This document shows, in pieces, positions 13,001 to 28,000 of a stretch of 64,000 bases of DNA (within the stretch, counting starts at the first letter, position 1; each line of letters starts with the position of its first letter). This DNA is from Osmia lignaria lignaria. Taxonomy: Eukaryota; Arthropoda; Insecta; Hymenoptera; Megachilidae. Made by a program: the position numbers and the translations under genes. The stretch covers positions 13,304,692-13,368,691 of the forward strand of contig NC_135039.1 of NCBI RefSeq assembly GCF_051020975.1, read 5' to 3'. The notes under the pieces were generated by a model. That model made no database searches. It saw only the letters and a program-made list of their open reading frames with translations, and had not been told where the DNA came from.

Positions 13001-16000
13001 TACCGAGCCCTGTTCTACCGTGATCGTTGTCGAAACTACGCCTGGCCGTCATCGTTGCATCACTGGCCCCCGTCGATGACTATACGAAGCGACGTTCCGA
13101 CAGTAGGATAAATCAGTCGCTCCCTCAGCTTACTTTCCGAGTGACTTCGATGCTGGGTGTTTGGGATACTTCTTAATTCTTTCAGTGGATACAAGTCACT
13201 TGGGTGAATTAAGAGAGGGACCTTCCCTTATAAGTCTTCCATTTAATATGTCAATGAAATTTTATTTTATTCCTATCTTTTTTCCTGATAAATGAACTTA
13301 TTTCTTTGAATCTTAATAGTCTTTGGATGGATAGCTTGAGGAGTACTTGCGAGAAAGCTGCTGTTGGAAGTATCCCTCTGGTGGCGATTATGGAAACTAT
13401 TATTATTTGTTGTTGTACAACTAATTTATGTTGGGATGAAGTCTGCTAAATGGAATTTAACAGTCTAATGCTTTTGATAGGGTACAGGAGACGAATAGCT
13501 TGAGGAGTACTTGTGAGAAAGTTGCTGTTAGAGTATCCCTCTGGTGGTGAATTTGCAAACTACTGCTATGATTCCTTCCAGAATCAAGGAACTTTCTAGT
13601 ACCTCCAATCTTCTATATACTTACATTATTATCTTTAAAGTGTTTAAAATATGATCTAGATTCTAATATCACAGATCAATCATGATTAGCATACTTGAGT
13701 CACTAATACCTCTTAAACCAGGAAACAGAGATTTTAGATAGAAGTCGTTGTACGATCGGATCTACTTTTTTCACGGTGGAATTAAAAGAATGAAAGGGTG
13801 TCGTGTGTAGCAGCTCGTCAGGGTCGGAAGTGGCGTTTTTCGAGAAGGGCCGCGAGCCATTTCGCGTTGGATTTCACGAGATAGCAATGATCCGAGCGTG
13901 GAAACGGGAATTATGCCGGGCTGGATCGCGATAAGCGACCGAGAGACGTACGTTTAATCGTGGTTATCGCGAAGTTTACGCATACAGGCGGGCGTAGATT
14001 ACGCGGTTGATTTTGCACGCGCCAAAGACTAGATGTTTCACGCTCTAGAAATACTCACGGTCTTTCATAATAAATTGCTACTATAAAAAAAAAAAAAAGA
14101 TTTCCTTTCTTCATACCGGAAATTTACATTTTTTCTCATTTTTTACAAAAATTTGTACTTGGTAACTTTCTAAGAAATCTAATACAAGAATAAAGAAAAG
14201 TATTTGTCATTCGACGGAAAATTAATTGTAAACGAGTTATCGATTGCGGCAGTCGGTGCCACGGGTTCATTGTGCACATGATTGAAGAGCCGAGGATTTA
14301 TTTATCGATTTCGTCCCTCTTGATTTCACCCTCTTTATTCTATTTTTATTGGACCCCCGATTTCATGTCCCATCTTTTATTCAGATCGCTCCTTTCTTTG
14401 GCTAAATCCAATACAAGAATTTTTAATATTTCATTCTTCTGCTTAGAAAATGTATGTTTTAGTTTCAACCCTTCTTTCTATAATATTCCTGAAAAAGGAG
14501 ATAAATTATTCTCGATAATTTCCACGATGAAATACATATATGCTAATATTCAGCATGACGATATTAGAGCAACAGGAAATCTTACGAAATCGTTTCTCCA
14601 GCACCGAATCCGAACGATTATCATCCCCTCGGTCCACGTGCAAAATTATTTTTTCCCCTCACGTTCGCGGTTCGCGACAGAACGTCATTAATTATAACGT
14701 TTAAATTGCAAATCGGCCACTAAAATATGTCGAATCCCTGGCGTGTACAGGCTGGCTCTCACGTTTTACAACCCCTCCTCGCGCTTCACTGTATGACGGG
14801 GAATATGACTTTATATATTGCGTTCATATATCTGCTTGACTCGGTGGACGCTCGTTACCCATCGAACAGTGATTTTTCATGCAAATTCATTTACCAAATC
14901 GATGCTCATTTTTCTGTAACGATTATTGTTTACGTGATGATAATGTCGAGCAATAGAACTCCTACCACCACGTATCAATGATTTCATGACATAAAAGTAT
15001 TGCGGAATAACACTTATGGCACATCAATTTAAAGCTTAAAGTCTAATAAAAATGAATTAATTATTTTGTATTAAAACTATTAATGAAACATTTATACAGT
15101 AATTTTCCTTGAACATTAACCTTTAAATTGGTATACTACAAGTGCGATTTCGTGATACTTTTATGTCATGAAATTGTGTCGAACTTTACATCGATCATTT
15201 GATATGCAACAATGAAATAATGATTAGTTTTAAAGAAACAGAAGCTTGCTAAGCTTGTAAAAAAGCACAACAGCATTGGTTCTTTACTCGAAGGGAAATC
15301 ACGCCCTTTCTGTTTCCGTGTCTCATTAGGACGAGCAAACCCGAACTCGTTATCCGTTAAATCACGCGAGTGTTCTCTGAAACGAGGAGAGTTTAGTGTG
15401 CTAGGCAGGTTTTTTTTCCCCCGAGCCCGCAAAACGTTGTTGCTTCTTTTCAAGAAACTTTCCATTGTGCTCGTACTACATTTACCGAAGCATATTTCAT
15501 TCAATTAATCAATCATTTTGATAGTAAGCTTATCTGAGACATAGACTAAATTCATGTAGCCTTCATTTTTTATTATAAATCAATTGAAAAATTATTTCCC
15601 ACCAAATGTTCCAACAGCTCTTCTATCCTTTGAATTATTTGAAAAAATGAAAATAGATAACAATAATTTGTAATGTTGCTATCTCTTCCGCAACAACAGA
15701 ATACAGTGGAAGAAAAATCGTCTGGTAACGTACAATAAAAAGTAATATGCAGAGTGTTCAACGACGCGTCCCACAGGTACCCTTACCCGGAAACATACAT
15801 CAGAACCGGGAAAAACTCGACTCGATATAAAGCTTAGGATATTAGCATGACAGGCGAAGCCGGAGCATCAAATTGCTGGACCTAAAAGGCAGGCTAGAAA
15901 AGCGAGAGCAGCCCCTCTCTGCTAAATCGTCCGTGCGCTTCTAATGGACTGCTAGCGGGCAAAGTTTAGTCCCTACGGTGTTTCCCATCCACCTCTCGCC

Positions 16001-19000
16001 TGCCAACCCCACGTTTCAGGGATGCGACACGATCTTCACTGTCTGTTCCCTCCCGACACCGTTTCAATTCCATTCTACAATCGTGTACCAATCGACGTAC
16101 CGAGTTCCCGAATACGTATAAAATAATATATTCAGCTGAAAAATCTCAGTAGTGTCGCTGGGCTGGTTGGATGGAAAATTAATTCACCGTCTCCTATCTG
16201 GAACATCATTTCCCGGCTACTTTCTTCGTGGTAGCCGTATGAAAAAGCTTGGCAAGCTGCGCTGAGTGTTGCACGGGCTGTTGCACGCGATACTAATGTC
16301 CTCGTTATGACAGTCGAAAAACTGTGAACACCGTTGGTGAAAAAGGGACGGGGCAAGGTTCTTGGTCCAGAGTTATATTCCCTGTCGTCCGTAATTGATC
16401 TACCTCCATTCAAATGGTCCGCAATCTTCTGAATGGTTAAACACCGTTCTCAAACGAGGGAAGCTTTGATTGATTAACAGACGAAAAATGCGTGCCAGGA
16501 GGATGATCGTTTGGGTATCAAACCCTGTAATCCCGTGTCGAACGATTGTGGGATTCCGCGCAAATTGACAGAGATGGATGAGGAACGGCGCTAAGGAGAA
16601 GTTGAACGGTAGTCAATGACCATTAGCTGACAAATGACGCAAGGAATCGCGTTGCTCGATGGTTTCAAGGCTCTGTAAACGAGTGTTCCCAGCGGGCAGA
16701 CGATAAAGCTGCCGCGTCAAAGTGGTTACAACACGGCAATTTCCCGAACTTCTCGAGCTTTAAATAGTGATGATCGAAGGTAAAGGCGAGAGGTGTGACG
16801 TTGGGAGGTGGAGGACGCGATAAGAGAATCGCGGCTGTAAAATGGTGCAGGGTAAAGGCGGGCTTTTCCAACCGCGAGACACGCTCTCATGCATCTTTAG
16901 AGCATGGAGGAAAAAAAAGGGGGAAGAACCATGCAAACTTTTCCATCCGCCTTAAGCTGCTGCCTCAATATTTCACTCTCCCGCGGTTCACCCCCCCCCC
17001 CCTGTTCCCCTTGTTTTCGATAAAGATGTTAATGCCGCGTTACGATGCGACTGGATTATACGGAATTTCACGACGCAGCCTTCGTGTCTTCGGTTGGATA
17101 TAGTGGCGAACGTTCGGCAGCCTCGAAAATAGAACCCTCCATCGGTATTGTATCAACAATCTCAAAATTCAACGTTTAAAGTTGGCTGGACGTTTGAAAT
17201 CCTACAACTCGAAGCCGCACCGTTTGATGGGGTTTCGTAATATGCGGCGTTGGGGAATAAGAATGTGTAGAACAGAAGATGAGATCAGGTTTTGACGAGC
17301 AGAGGGGGATCAGGTATGCTTTGTGACACGGGAGACTGCTATTCAATCACCCCACTCGACACTGGTTCGTCATTTACCAACGTATCGCCATGAAGACTCC
17401 AACGGGAGCCCTTCTTAACCCTGACTCTGCTGCTATGAATCTTCCCTTTCCCCATCTAACCACGTGCTGCTGTGGGGATCCTGAAACAGGATAATCTCGA
17501 GTGTCTCTTTGTAAACCTGTTGACAATTAAATTGTGGTTAACAGATACGTGATTCTAAGTAACTTAATATTTGGTTTAATTAACCCATTTGCTACCAGGA
17601 TCCCCAAATAGGGATTTGAATATATATATATATTTTTTATCATTAGGATTATATTAAATAAAATGTTAAATAAAAATATCAAAAATAAAAATTTCGCACT
17701 TAATGGGTTAAACAGCTTAAGTTATTTTGCATATTTCATTCTACAATCGTTGGATTGAGGTTAATTGTGGTCTGTTTTTAGGTTATACGTAGATAAAATG
17801 GCCGTTTAATATTTTCCAAAATGGGGGAAACGAGAATCGACAGATCGCTCGACGTGTTAACATCGGTCGGTAACAATACCGGTGTAAATCGAGCGCGGGA
17901 ACGTGGAAAATAGGTTTGACCAGCGAAACGCGACTCCGACCATTTTATACGCGTCGCTGTAACGTTATCCAAAGCGGATTGTCTCGAATGAACACGACAT
18001 AATTGCGAAAACGAGATGACCCGATGTCGATCCAATTGCTGAAACAACACCGTAGTCAACGGATTCGTATCGCGGAAGTGGAAACGTACCAAAGCATATC
18101 CGGCGTTCACCGTCGACCGGGATGAAACTGGACCGACTCGCGGCTTGTGTTTATCTGAAATGCAATACGTACGAATTCCAAGCACTTTCGATAGCAATAC
18201 GAGAGTAGCGAGAGTTGATAACAAATCGCTGCGTACAGGTTAACTGGCCGAAAAAACTGAGATGAAAAATATCTCATTGACGCTATTTTATTTGATTTTC
18301 CCGCTGATGATTTCATTGGTCCTATCTGCGCCTAAATAATGTGTCACGTCGTACATTAAAAAATAGTTCCCATTAATGACACGCATTAAGGGGGGAGCCA
18401 GTGGCGTTTGAAAAATTTTAAATGGCATGAAAGGAGTGGTGTCGAATTAAATAGGGAGGAATAAATATGATAAGCTTATTAAAGAATAAAAGGAAATCCA
18501 TATGAAATTTTAGAAATAAGATAAGACGATTAAATAAGACAAAATTCATAATCAAACTGGGTAAACAAATACTTTCTTCGGTTCTATATTTCACTGTGTT
18601 TTATCAATCGGCAAACAGGTTAAGAAATACTAGAAGTTTATAGAAGATATCGATCCGGTGCATACGATTTCGTCTTTGAAACCTGATTCTTTTCGTCGGA
18701 GCTACCCCACGAATATTAAACGTCGAGCGTGCGGCATTATTGGATCTGTTCCCTCAGTGCATCAAATAGAAATTCGAGTACCACCGCTTCTTTGTAAACG
18801 AAAGCGTCAAAGAGTAAATATTTTATTTTTATCGCCTCTAAACTGTGCTGATTTTTTCACTTACTAAATAATATTAACCTGTCATTTTACAAACTTACGA
18901 ATGTAGGTTATCCAAGCGTGCGCATTACTTGCGCAGTGGACATGCGCGTTACTTGCGCAGTGGACATGTGCGCTACTTGCGCAGTGGACATGCGCATTAC

Positions 19001-22000
19001 TTGCGCAGCGGACATGCGCAGTAGCTCGTATATTAAAATTTGAAACTTAAAATAAGTTAGATTATTATTTTGCAGCAGGAATATTCTACGACCGTATAGA
19101 TTCAAATCGATACGCTTATTTGAAATTAGAAACCGTGATATCAAATGTGAATTCGATTCGTTATGGAGCTATGAAATTTTCATCGTGACCAATAAATAAC
19201 CACCACAGTTTATAAATTCAAAATGTCGGTTAAAACAGGAGCTGTTGTTTAATTTAGCGGATGGATAAATCTAACGTCGGGAATGTCTGACACAAAAGAC
19301 GTTCGGTAATTCTATGCACCTAATTTCACGTTTTCCTTTCTTCTTTTATGCGCAGCTTGCACCTCCACGCAATTCAAATGCAGAAACGGCCAGTGCATCG
19401 ACAGCAGTGCACATTGCAATGGCGTCGAGGATTGTCGCGACCGTACCGACGAGCTTAACTGCCGTGAGTACACAAAATACACACGTGAAAAGAACTGTTG
19501 TTATTATTATTTCTTTATTGTTGCACGTATTGTAACCGGGGTTTTCTTAATTTCAGTGCGCGCGTGTGTGTGCATGTATGATGCATCCATGTTTGCTTGC
19601 ACGTGTTCGTTGCAGTTTTGAATTGACGCGGCAGGTCTGGGCGCTTTTTTTTTTTTATCGAAAAACGTCAGCTGTCGCGAGTGTGTTTTGTTTTTTTAAT
19701 TAATTCCTCGAAAGGGTCGCGATTCTGCGGTCCCAGCGCTTTTGTGAATAATTCTGCTCGCTCGGATTAATTGTAATTGCCGCGTCAATGGTTCAAATTC
19801 TTTGTTTATTTTACTATCGAATTTGTTTTTTAACATTCTTCTGATTTGCTTGTTGTTAAATTACACAGAGAATGATATATGGTACACGTAATGATGGATA
19901 TAACTCACTCGCGTGTTTTCAAACAAAGCTATTACTAACACAATAATCGTGCACTTATGTTCTTCAGCAAAATTGTCAGCAAGTTTCAGTCGTTATTGAA
20001 TCCAAGAAGGTATTATCTATACTCTTCCTCAAACATTTTATGAATGCTCGTCTCAATACTTCATCTCACACTCCAAATGTTCTTTCAATTCATATTCATC
20101 CAGTTAGTTCCTAGCCATCTTGTTCATTTTCATTCAAACATTGGATTCTGAACCTGTATTTCCTGACCAGCAGTCCTGGTACGATGCAAGAATTCCATAC
20201 ACAGTAACCAGAAAGAACAAGACTCGTATAGGACGATTTTATCGTTGGTTATCATTAAGTTAGCATGCGACTACGGTGGAGTTAATCGCGAACGAGCAGG
20301 TATTACGATGAGCTGAATAATTACAATAGCTGTGACAATAATAACAATAGCGTGATCAGAGAGAGAAGGTAGCCAGCCGAGGGGTATGGGGGAAGTGGTT
20401 GGCCTAGTGTTTCCAGGCCATTGCACTTGTTGCCCCTCCCTCGGCCACCCTCTGTCTTCCTGTCTTTCCAACCCCTTATTATTTCCATCGCCTTTTGCAG
20501 AGGCACGCTCTGACGGTGCCACGTCCACGGTTAACCACCCCTTAGCGACACTTTGCCCCTCATTTTTGGCCCGTGTCGACAACGTACAGGCAAGTTTTCT
20601 GAAACATTCAGACGAAGATTAACTCGACTTAATAATCCTGCATACTATTTTTACATTGTTAACTATTACTGGAACAGAAATTAGAATCTCTTCTCTGTTT
20701 CACATTATTTTACCGCACGGTAAAATTAGTTTCCTGAAAAATAGAACAACGTATTTCCTCGAACACGTACGTCCACGTGTTTCACCGAGGGTCCATCACG
20801 AGTCAGAATTGGATTAAACCGATGAAAACGGGTGAAATTCCAGGGCACAGGCCGCGGTAAGGGCCGAGCAAACCCGGCTGGAGATTAACGTCGGATTAAA
20901 ATTGCAGCCGATTATTAGAGCGGCTTAATAAACGCGAGTAAATCTCGTTCGGCAACAGGGGGTGCCTTAAATTCGGCTGCGGGAGCGTTGCTCGTTTTTC
21001 CGGCTTCGGTATTAATGCCACTAATGAAGTCTGGTGACAAATTACAAAAAGGAGGAGCAGCGAACGTTAGGTAGAGACAGTAGAGTTAGTTTCGTTCAAG
21101 TCTTCTTTGATCAATCAACTAGAATTGTTTGTTCATTTTGAAATGTACCTTGCAGGAGGCTTGCGTCATAGTCTAAAGAATCCACTATTGGAAATGTTGA
21201 CCTTAAGATACATTCTGAATGAGTTTGTAACCCGAAGACCAGTTGAATGAGGAAAGGTTATCGAGATTCCATCGTGAGGCATCGGTATTTGCAATTCATC
21301 CCAACGAGCGGAGGGAGCCTTGAACCTGAGATGATGTCAGAAAGTCGGAGGATCTGTTTGAACTTTATTGCCGAGGCGTGTCACGCGTTCGCGTGCTTTC
21401 TCGCGGGGCACGTTTGCCAATTTCGAGGTCGAGATATTCGCCGATCGAGCGTGCCAGCGAGCGGACACCCATTTGGCGTTGGCAAATCGCGTTAAATCGT
21501 AACTGGATTCCGTGCGGCCGTGGCCTCACGTACCGTTCGATTCGTTGCTTTCGCGGAATCGAATTAATTTCGACGCTTTTTTCACCGCGCGCCTACGTAC
21601 GGGCCGTGCGATCACGTTTTTCTCGGTGAAAGAATATTTACTTCTTGCTTGATTTCACGAATTCCATTGGCGAACTTTTCACTTCGTTACGGCCCGATAA
21701 CTTGCGGTCATTTTTGCCGCTCGGCTACAGGCTGGTACAAAACCCTTGATAAGTAGCCGCGTTGGGGTTGGTAGGGGAGGAAATCTCTGGGAAAGGGAAG
21801 TTCGACAATTTCCTCCACCAAAAACCTTAAATATAATACCGCGCTGAAAAGATAGATATATGTACTGGAGACGTGTGATTAGCATTAGTAGCAATAGATC
21901 TCTGCGAAAAGTTATCGAGCGGCCAGTTATCAAGCGTTTGCTATACATTCATTATACTCTCTTCGCGACTTTTGTCGTTTGTTTCTTCGACGGAAATTCT

Positions 22001-25000
22001 TCCTTAGCGACGATTAGATGCGAAAAGTATGCGTGCCAGTTATCACCGCGATAAGATCAAGGCAACCGTAGGCGTGAAAAGGAAAATGGGTCATTGACGA
22101 ACAAGGCGATATCGCGCTGCGAAAATTGAGGTATTGTCACGGTTAACGCATTGTTCACCGAACGAGTCCGATTCCGTCAATATTTTGAACTTCCAAACTT
22201 CATTACACATTTAAACCATTTTCAGGGAAAGATGAAAGAAACTTGGTAAACAGAAATCTGATTGAGTGTACGCATTTATATACCCGGTGTTCCTGGCACA
22301 GTTTGAGAGACGACAAGGAGCAATTAATGAAGACAAAGCGGAACGGTTTTTAAAAGGATTCTTTTTCAATTTTCTCCTTTCGACTGGTTAAACGAATTTC
22401 TTCAACCGTCCCGCGTTTGTCGCTCGACATGCGAAGCACGATTCTCACGTGCACAATAATTACACGGGAGCATCACGAGCGTGTCCCCGTGTTTCCATTA
22501 AACAGTCACGTTTTATGCGATATACATTTTTTTTGTCGTCAACACCTTTGCACGCGATCGTGGAAAACGCATTACCAGAGAGAGTCGGAATTAATCCGGT
22601 AGATCAGAGGACGGGCTCAAAGGCTTTTATCTTTGTATTTTTAGTGGTTGCAAAAAGAACACCCGGTATGCAGTATTTAAATTTTCAAATATTACCAGCC
22701 TCTTTCTGTTTGGAAAAGAGAGAAGCTCTGAAGCATCTTTGGAGAGCCCGAGTGGTTCAAAATTGATTGTCCTTCGAAGTTTCAAATCTTGTTCAATTCT
22801 TCACACCCGATTCAGGGAATAGCATAGAATTTCGAATCCGTCTGCTTGTCGAAGCTGGAACGTTCAGTTATTTTTTCTCGGTAGAGAGTTCTACAAAGAA
22901 TCTTCATCAGACGTTGGCAAACTGGCATGGCCAAGTGTTACGGTGCGGTGGTGCTTCCGTTTCATTCTTTCGAGTGCACTACGTCCGAAGAGTCGTTCAT
23001 CCTCGATCGTTAGCTAATTGCCGCCGTAAATTAGAACCACGTAGCCTCGTAACTCCTTGTTCATTTATAATCTCTTCCACGAAATTTCCTCAGGTGCGTG
23101 TTAATTAATGGCCAACGGTGGCTCGTTTCACGTGCTCCTCCCCTGTCTGCCCACTAATTAATTCTACGTCTGCTTTTCTAAACCTACTACTTTCCTTCCC
23201 TCTGTCTTGACTCTTTTTCGTCTGTTCGAATTACGTCTGACATCCGGTCAGTCATTGGGTGGCTACTCTTCTGGAAGTCTCTTCTGGAAGTATACTCTTC
23301 CTTCCAGGGGGATTACTACCGTAAGAGGTAGTTAGGGGGTTTTTAGGTTTCTTTATTTGACAGTGAATGTTCTTGCAAAATTATGACATAGTAATCAATG
23401 ATTAAGGCTTCTCTTAGTTAAAGGGGAAGGTTGAGAGGAGTCGTTGATTGACCCAAGAGAGGAGAAGGCCTTTGGTTTTGGGAGAAGCTTTGGAGAACCT
23501 AAGCAAAATCCAAGGAGGACCCAAGAATGGAAGGGAGAGTTTGGTTTTGAGAGAAGCTAAGGACTCAAGGGGAACTTGAGGAAAATTCAAGGAGAGCCCA
23601 AGAAAGGGTAAGGCTTTTGGTTTTGGGAGAAGCTAAGGAGGACTCTAAAAGAACCTAAGCAAAATCCAAGGAGGACCCAAGAAAAAGCTTAGGAGAACCC
23701 AAGGAGAGCTCCTCACCTCCCCTCAGAAGCTACCTTAGAACCTCCTCTCTTCCTTAACTAAGAAAAGCCTAAATTATAGATGATCTAAGTAGTATGTCCA
23801 TCGTTGTCTAAGAACCATCAAATCCTCATCTAAGAAACCATACAATCATAAGCTAAGCAGTAGAATCATTGTCCATTTTTCTACTGCAATCTACTGTCTT
23901 ATACGACTGTGGCGTTACATGTTCTGCCTTATGTGTCCCTACACGTCTTCGTCAAAGCATATTCTTCACTGTCTGTGTCATCTCTCGTCTCTGGCATCAA
24001 CTCGAGCAAACAATCAGGTACCATTTCACAGTAGATCGAATTCTACGGATTATTACAGCTTGCAGAGAAGACCAATTTGAATGCACACCTGGGTTTTGCG
24101 TGCCTCTAAACAGACGCTGTGATCGGTTCATGGATTGTACCAACGGAAGGGATGAGGAAAATTGTTCGAACATGAGTATGAAACTAATACATTCGATTTT
24201 CGAGGGAAGGAAGCGTTAACAAGCTGCGTTCGAGCGTCGATATGTTGCCTGTGAAAGCATGAGAATGAGAAAGATGCATGCCTGGACGTGTTTGGTTTCG
24301 CAAGTGGCTCGCCAACTGACTGTTGCAAGAATCCTGTCACCTGTTTGCAAGGAAACCCCATAAACCTTATTCATCGATTTCAATGAAACTTTGCAGTTTT
24401 ATAGAGCGATCCGTAACGAGAATAACAGTACTCTTCGTTCTTCTTTATTTGACAAGGGGAACTATCCAAGTGTTACTCACTTATTAATGAAACTTTGCCA
24501 GCTTGTAGAGCTCGTCGAGCTGAACACGCCTATACCCCGTTTTGTGGGCAGACGACTAATTCTTTAAAAGATATTAATAATTAAAGTTAGTTACTACTTA
24601 CATTGAGAAGTATGACAGACTCGCACATACAACTCGCAATCTAGAGATCCACGGTTCAAATCCTTGATTCCCAACATTTCTTTTTTTTTTTTTAATGATA
24701 ATTTGTCTCTTTTTGAATAACTATTACATAAAAATTATCAATATAAAAAAAAAAATTTTTTTTGTGAACCAAGGATTTGAACCGAGGACCTTCAAATTGT
24801 AAGTCACGGATCTGCTCCGTCGTTAAACGCTTGTCTCGTAATCTAAAGGTCCTCGGTTCAAATCCCGGGTCACTGTTTTTTTTTTTTTTTTTTTTTTTTT
24901 GTAAGAATTATTCAAAAAGAGACAAATTATCATTAAAAAAAACAAAAATGTTGGAAACCAAGGATTTGTACCGTGGATCTCTGGATTGCGAGTTATAGGT

Positions 25001-28000
25001 GCGAGTCTGTCATACTTCTGAATGTAAGTAGTAACTAACTTGAATTATTAATATCTCTTAAACAATTAGCCATCTGCCCACAAAACGGGGTATAGGCGTG
25101 TTCAGCTCGACGAGCTCTACAAGCTGGCAAAGTTTCATTAATAAGTGAGTGTAACACTTGGGTAGTTCCCCTTGTGAGCCTTAAGCCTTTAGTTTTTTGT
25201 TCTATTACTCTGTTATGCCACAAAGTTTCATTTAATGCGACAGTCAACAGCGTTTGTGTATCCGGCTCCTTTCAACCACAATATTCTGAGATGTTCCACC
25301 GGTATGATTAAAAGAAATTGTTGAAACAAATTTTACAATATTTTATAGCGAAGGGTGGGAGATCTCGAATGATCGTAGCTATTAATCCGCGACTGAAACG
25401 ACTCGACTCCTGAATTATCCTGCGTGTCCTACAAACTATGTTGCATTAGAGAGAAAATTAATTTTTCCAAAATTCTTAAGCTTTCGTTTGTAATTAATAT
25501 TAGGTAAAGAAATTAATTTGCGAAGACACCCAGTACACAGAAACAAGTGTCCGATAAGAGAAAAAAGTGGTGTCCGATTGGAACCGAAGCGAAAGGCTGT
25601 TCGAGCGAATGGATATAACGCTTGGCCCTCGATTATGGACCCTTGTTTCTCGAGTAATTAATTACACGCTTCTCCGGGTACGGAGAGTTCAGAGTCGTCC
25701 GTTTCTTCGGGATCCCTATCCTCCTTGTTTCCGCGTCGAGGCGCAACGGAACTCCGCGCGAATAATCCGATTCATTTCGCCGCCTAATTATCCTGGCGAA
25801 CGGATATCGGAGGATAAACGAATGATCCCCGGTTCGTTTCATCTCTAACGACCTATCAGTCCTTTCCCTCTAATTAATCATTGCGCCTTGCCTTAGTTTT
25901 CCTGGATATTTTTATTTAACGTTATATATTTTCTTTCTATTTTCTTTTTCTTAATTATTAGCACGATGCCGACCGGACGAATTCACCTGTTCCGACGGTG
26001 GTTGCGTAAGCCAGAACGCAAGATGCGACGGACGTTCGGATTGTCCAGATCGTTCGGACGAGCACAATTGCAATGGTATTTTTTATTTCGTTTTATTTCA
26101 TTTCGTTAATTTTCTATTTTATTTGCCAACGCGAATCCGAGAATCCCAATCTTTCAGACCAACTGTCCGAGAATCATAATTTATGTTCTAATTCTAACGT
26201 ATGTTATTTTGTACCTTTTTAGTAACCACCTGCAGCGGAGATCAGTTCCGGTGTCTGGATGGGACCTGCATCAGCATCGACAAAAGATGCAATTCGAACA
26301 TCGACTGTCGCAATGGAGAAGATGAAAACCAGTGCGGTAAGAAAGAATCTCTTCATTTTTTTACTAAATAAATAAGCAAGGAACTTTAATCGTTCCCAAG
26401 AAATAGGGTGAATCTGTGGATCCAAATGGAACGCGGTTTGGAGAACATTATTGTGGAAACAGTTTCGCTGTTAAACTGTGTGTCGATCATGCTTATTGCG
26501 AATGCAACAAGTCAACACGCTGATTGTGACGGTAACGAGCGACTAATTAACTTGAATGGAGCGGCAATTCTCATTGAGGTACTGACAGATGTTTTCCAAC
26601 GTCGAAGAGTGGGAGTTCTTTCTCTTCTGTTCTCATTATTGGTAATTTTATGCGGATTTTTTTTTCTATTAATGCTTCAAAGTCTGACACAGTTCTCTTA
26701 GAAATTGAACATTTCTGTTGCTTCAAATTTCTTCCTTAATTTCAAGTAATTTATAACTCTTTCGATTTGCAGAATTGAATTTCAAGTTTGCTTTCAAATT
26801 GAAAAACACTCCTCGACGTTGGAGCTGCATCGATCAGTAATCAGATGAAGATTTTAAACTGGCTCTAACTTTGATCCTTAAATTTAATCGCTTGATGGAA
26901 ATCCTTTAATAATAACAACTCTTCTGATCGTCGAGTTCGTCGACCCGATTGTTAATTTATCAGAAAATGAAAATAATGATCCGAGAACGATGATCATTCT
27001 GGGATCCAGTTTTCAACGTGTTCGATTGACAATTTTCCATGCTGACCGTTCTTCAACCGGAAGCGACTTCTTCCCCCTTCCTCAGAGATCAATTTTCCGC
27101 CATGCTACGCTTCGACAGATTTTTACCCCCGGCAAAAATTGACCCCAATCAGTTCCATCATTTTTGCAATTCCTTGTAGCGTTGGGCTCGACTATTTAAT
27201 CGATCGGAGTCTCACAGAATTCATAAAAAATTCCCAAATGAAAAGGAACACGCCTCGAAGCGTTTCGAAAAATTGTTTTCAATGCTCTTTGAAGAAATTT
27301 TTTTTTAAACGCACTTTGAAGGTTTTCTTTGATGCTTTTTACGCGAAACGTTTTGAAAGGTGGATCGAGCCCATCGCTAGCCGAATCACGAGCCATTTCA
27401 TTGATCACTCGCCGTAATAACGAGCAAGAGGATTTCGTGGTTTCATTGACGAACGCGAGATCAACGGCTTATGGCTAATTTCCCACACGTCGAGTGGGAA
27501 AAAGGAACGCGACAAAGGGAAAACGCTTGGAATTGTAAGCGGATACCGCGTGTTTTATTCTGTGGAACGGGGGTTAATCGAAAGACCGACTTCGCTCTGC
27601 CTTTAACCCTTTAACCGGGCCTCGACCGATTACCAGGAAGCCTGAGAAATAAATAACACCGTTTGTTTATAAATTGTATTTATTAGATAAACGTTACGAT
27701 GGGCTTTCATAATTTCATTATCAGAATGTTAATACTCCCTAACAAAACAATATTTCATCCTCTAATCGCTTTGAAGTAATCGCATAAACCATGAAGAAAT
27801 GTATTCTGGAGGAAAGTAAAAGATAAGATGATACAGTCCTATGTTTGCCTTGTGGACTATGACCGTTAAAGGGTTAAACGTGCATGAGTGTGGTGTGTGG
27901 AGCAGGTTGCGGAGAAGCCAAGTTTCGCTGTACGGACGGCCAGTGCATCGGTTACGAGTTGCAGTGCAACGGGGTGGAGGAGTGCTCTGATGGCTCTGAC

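Larger units (their letters stand above)
1088..19355 (+). other. Perlecan intron 1 (18.3 kb), no supported gene
   Basis: Runs from the GTAAAT donor of the signal-peptide exon to the LDLa 1 acceptor. Open frames here on both strands (the longest 191 codons, minus strand, 1945-2520) have no recognisable domains. It contains the repeats listed separately (3144, 5371, 7095, 8374, 10925, 13328, 17580, 18917). A first intron of this size often carries enhancers, but no specific site can be shown. Confidence 0.7.
19464..24058 (+). other. Perlecan intron 2
   Basis: No further LDLa exon was seen. Contains a probable transposon with inverted ends (22280-22669) and a purine-rich imperfect repeat (23455-23705). 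Confidence 0.65.

Noticed and set aside
18908..19144. Minus-strand repeat protein (MSTAQV units)
   Set aside because: Artefact of a 24-bp minisatellite whose period is divisible by three.
24770..24880. Genuine tRNA-Thr gene
   Set aside because: B-box and anticodon-like loop are present, but anticodon and acceptor stems do not pair; the same unit recurs in a repeat family.
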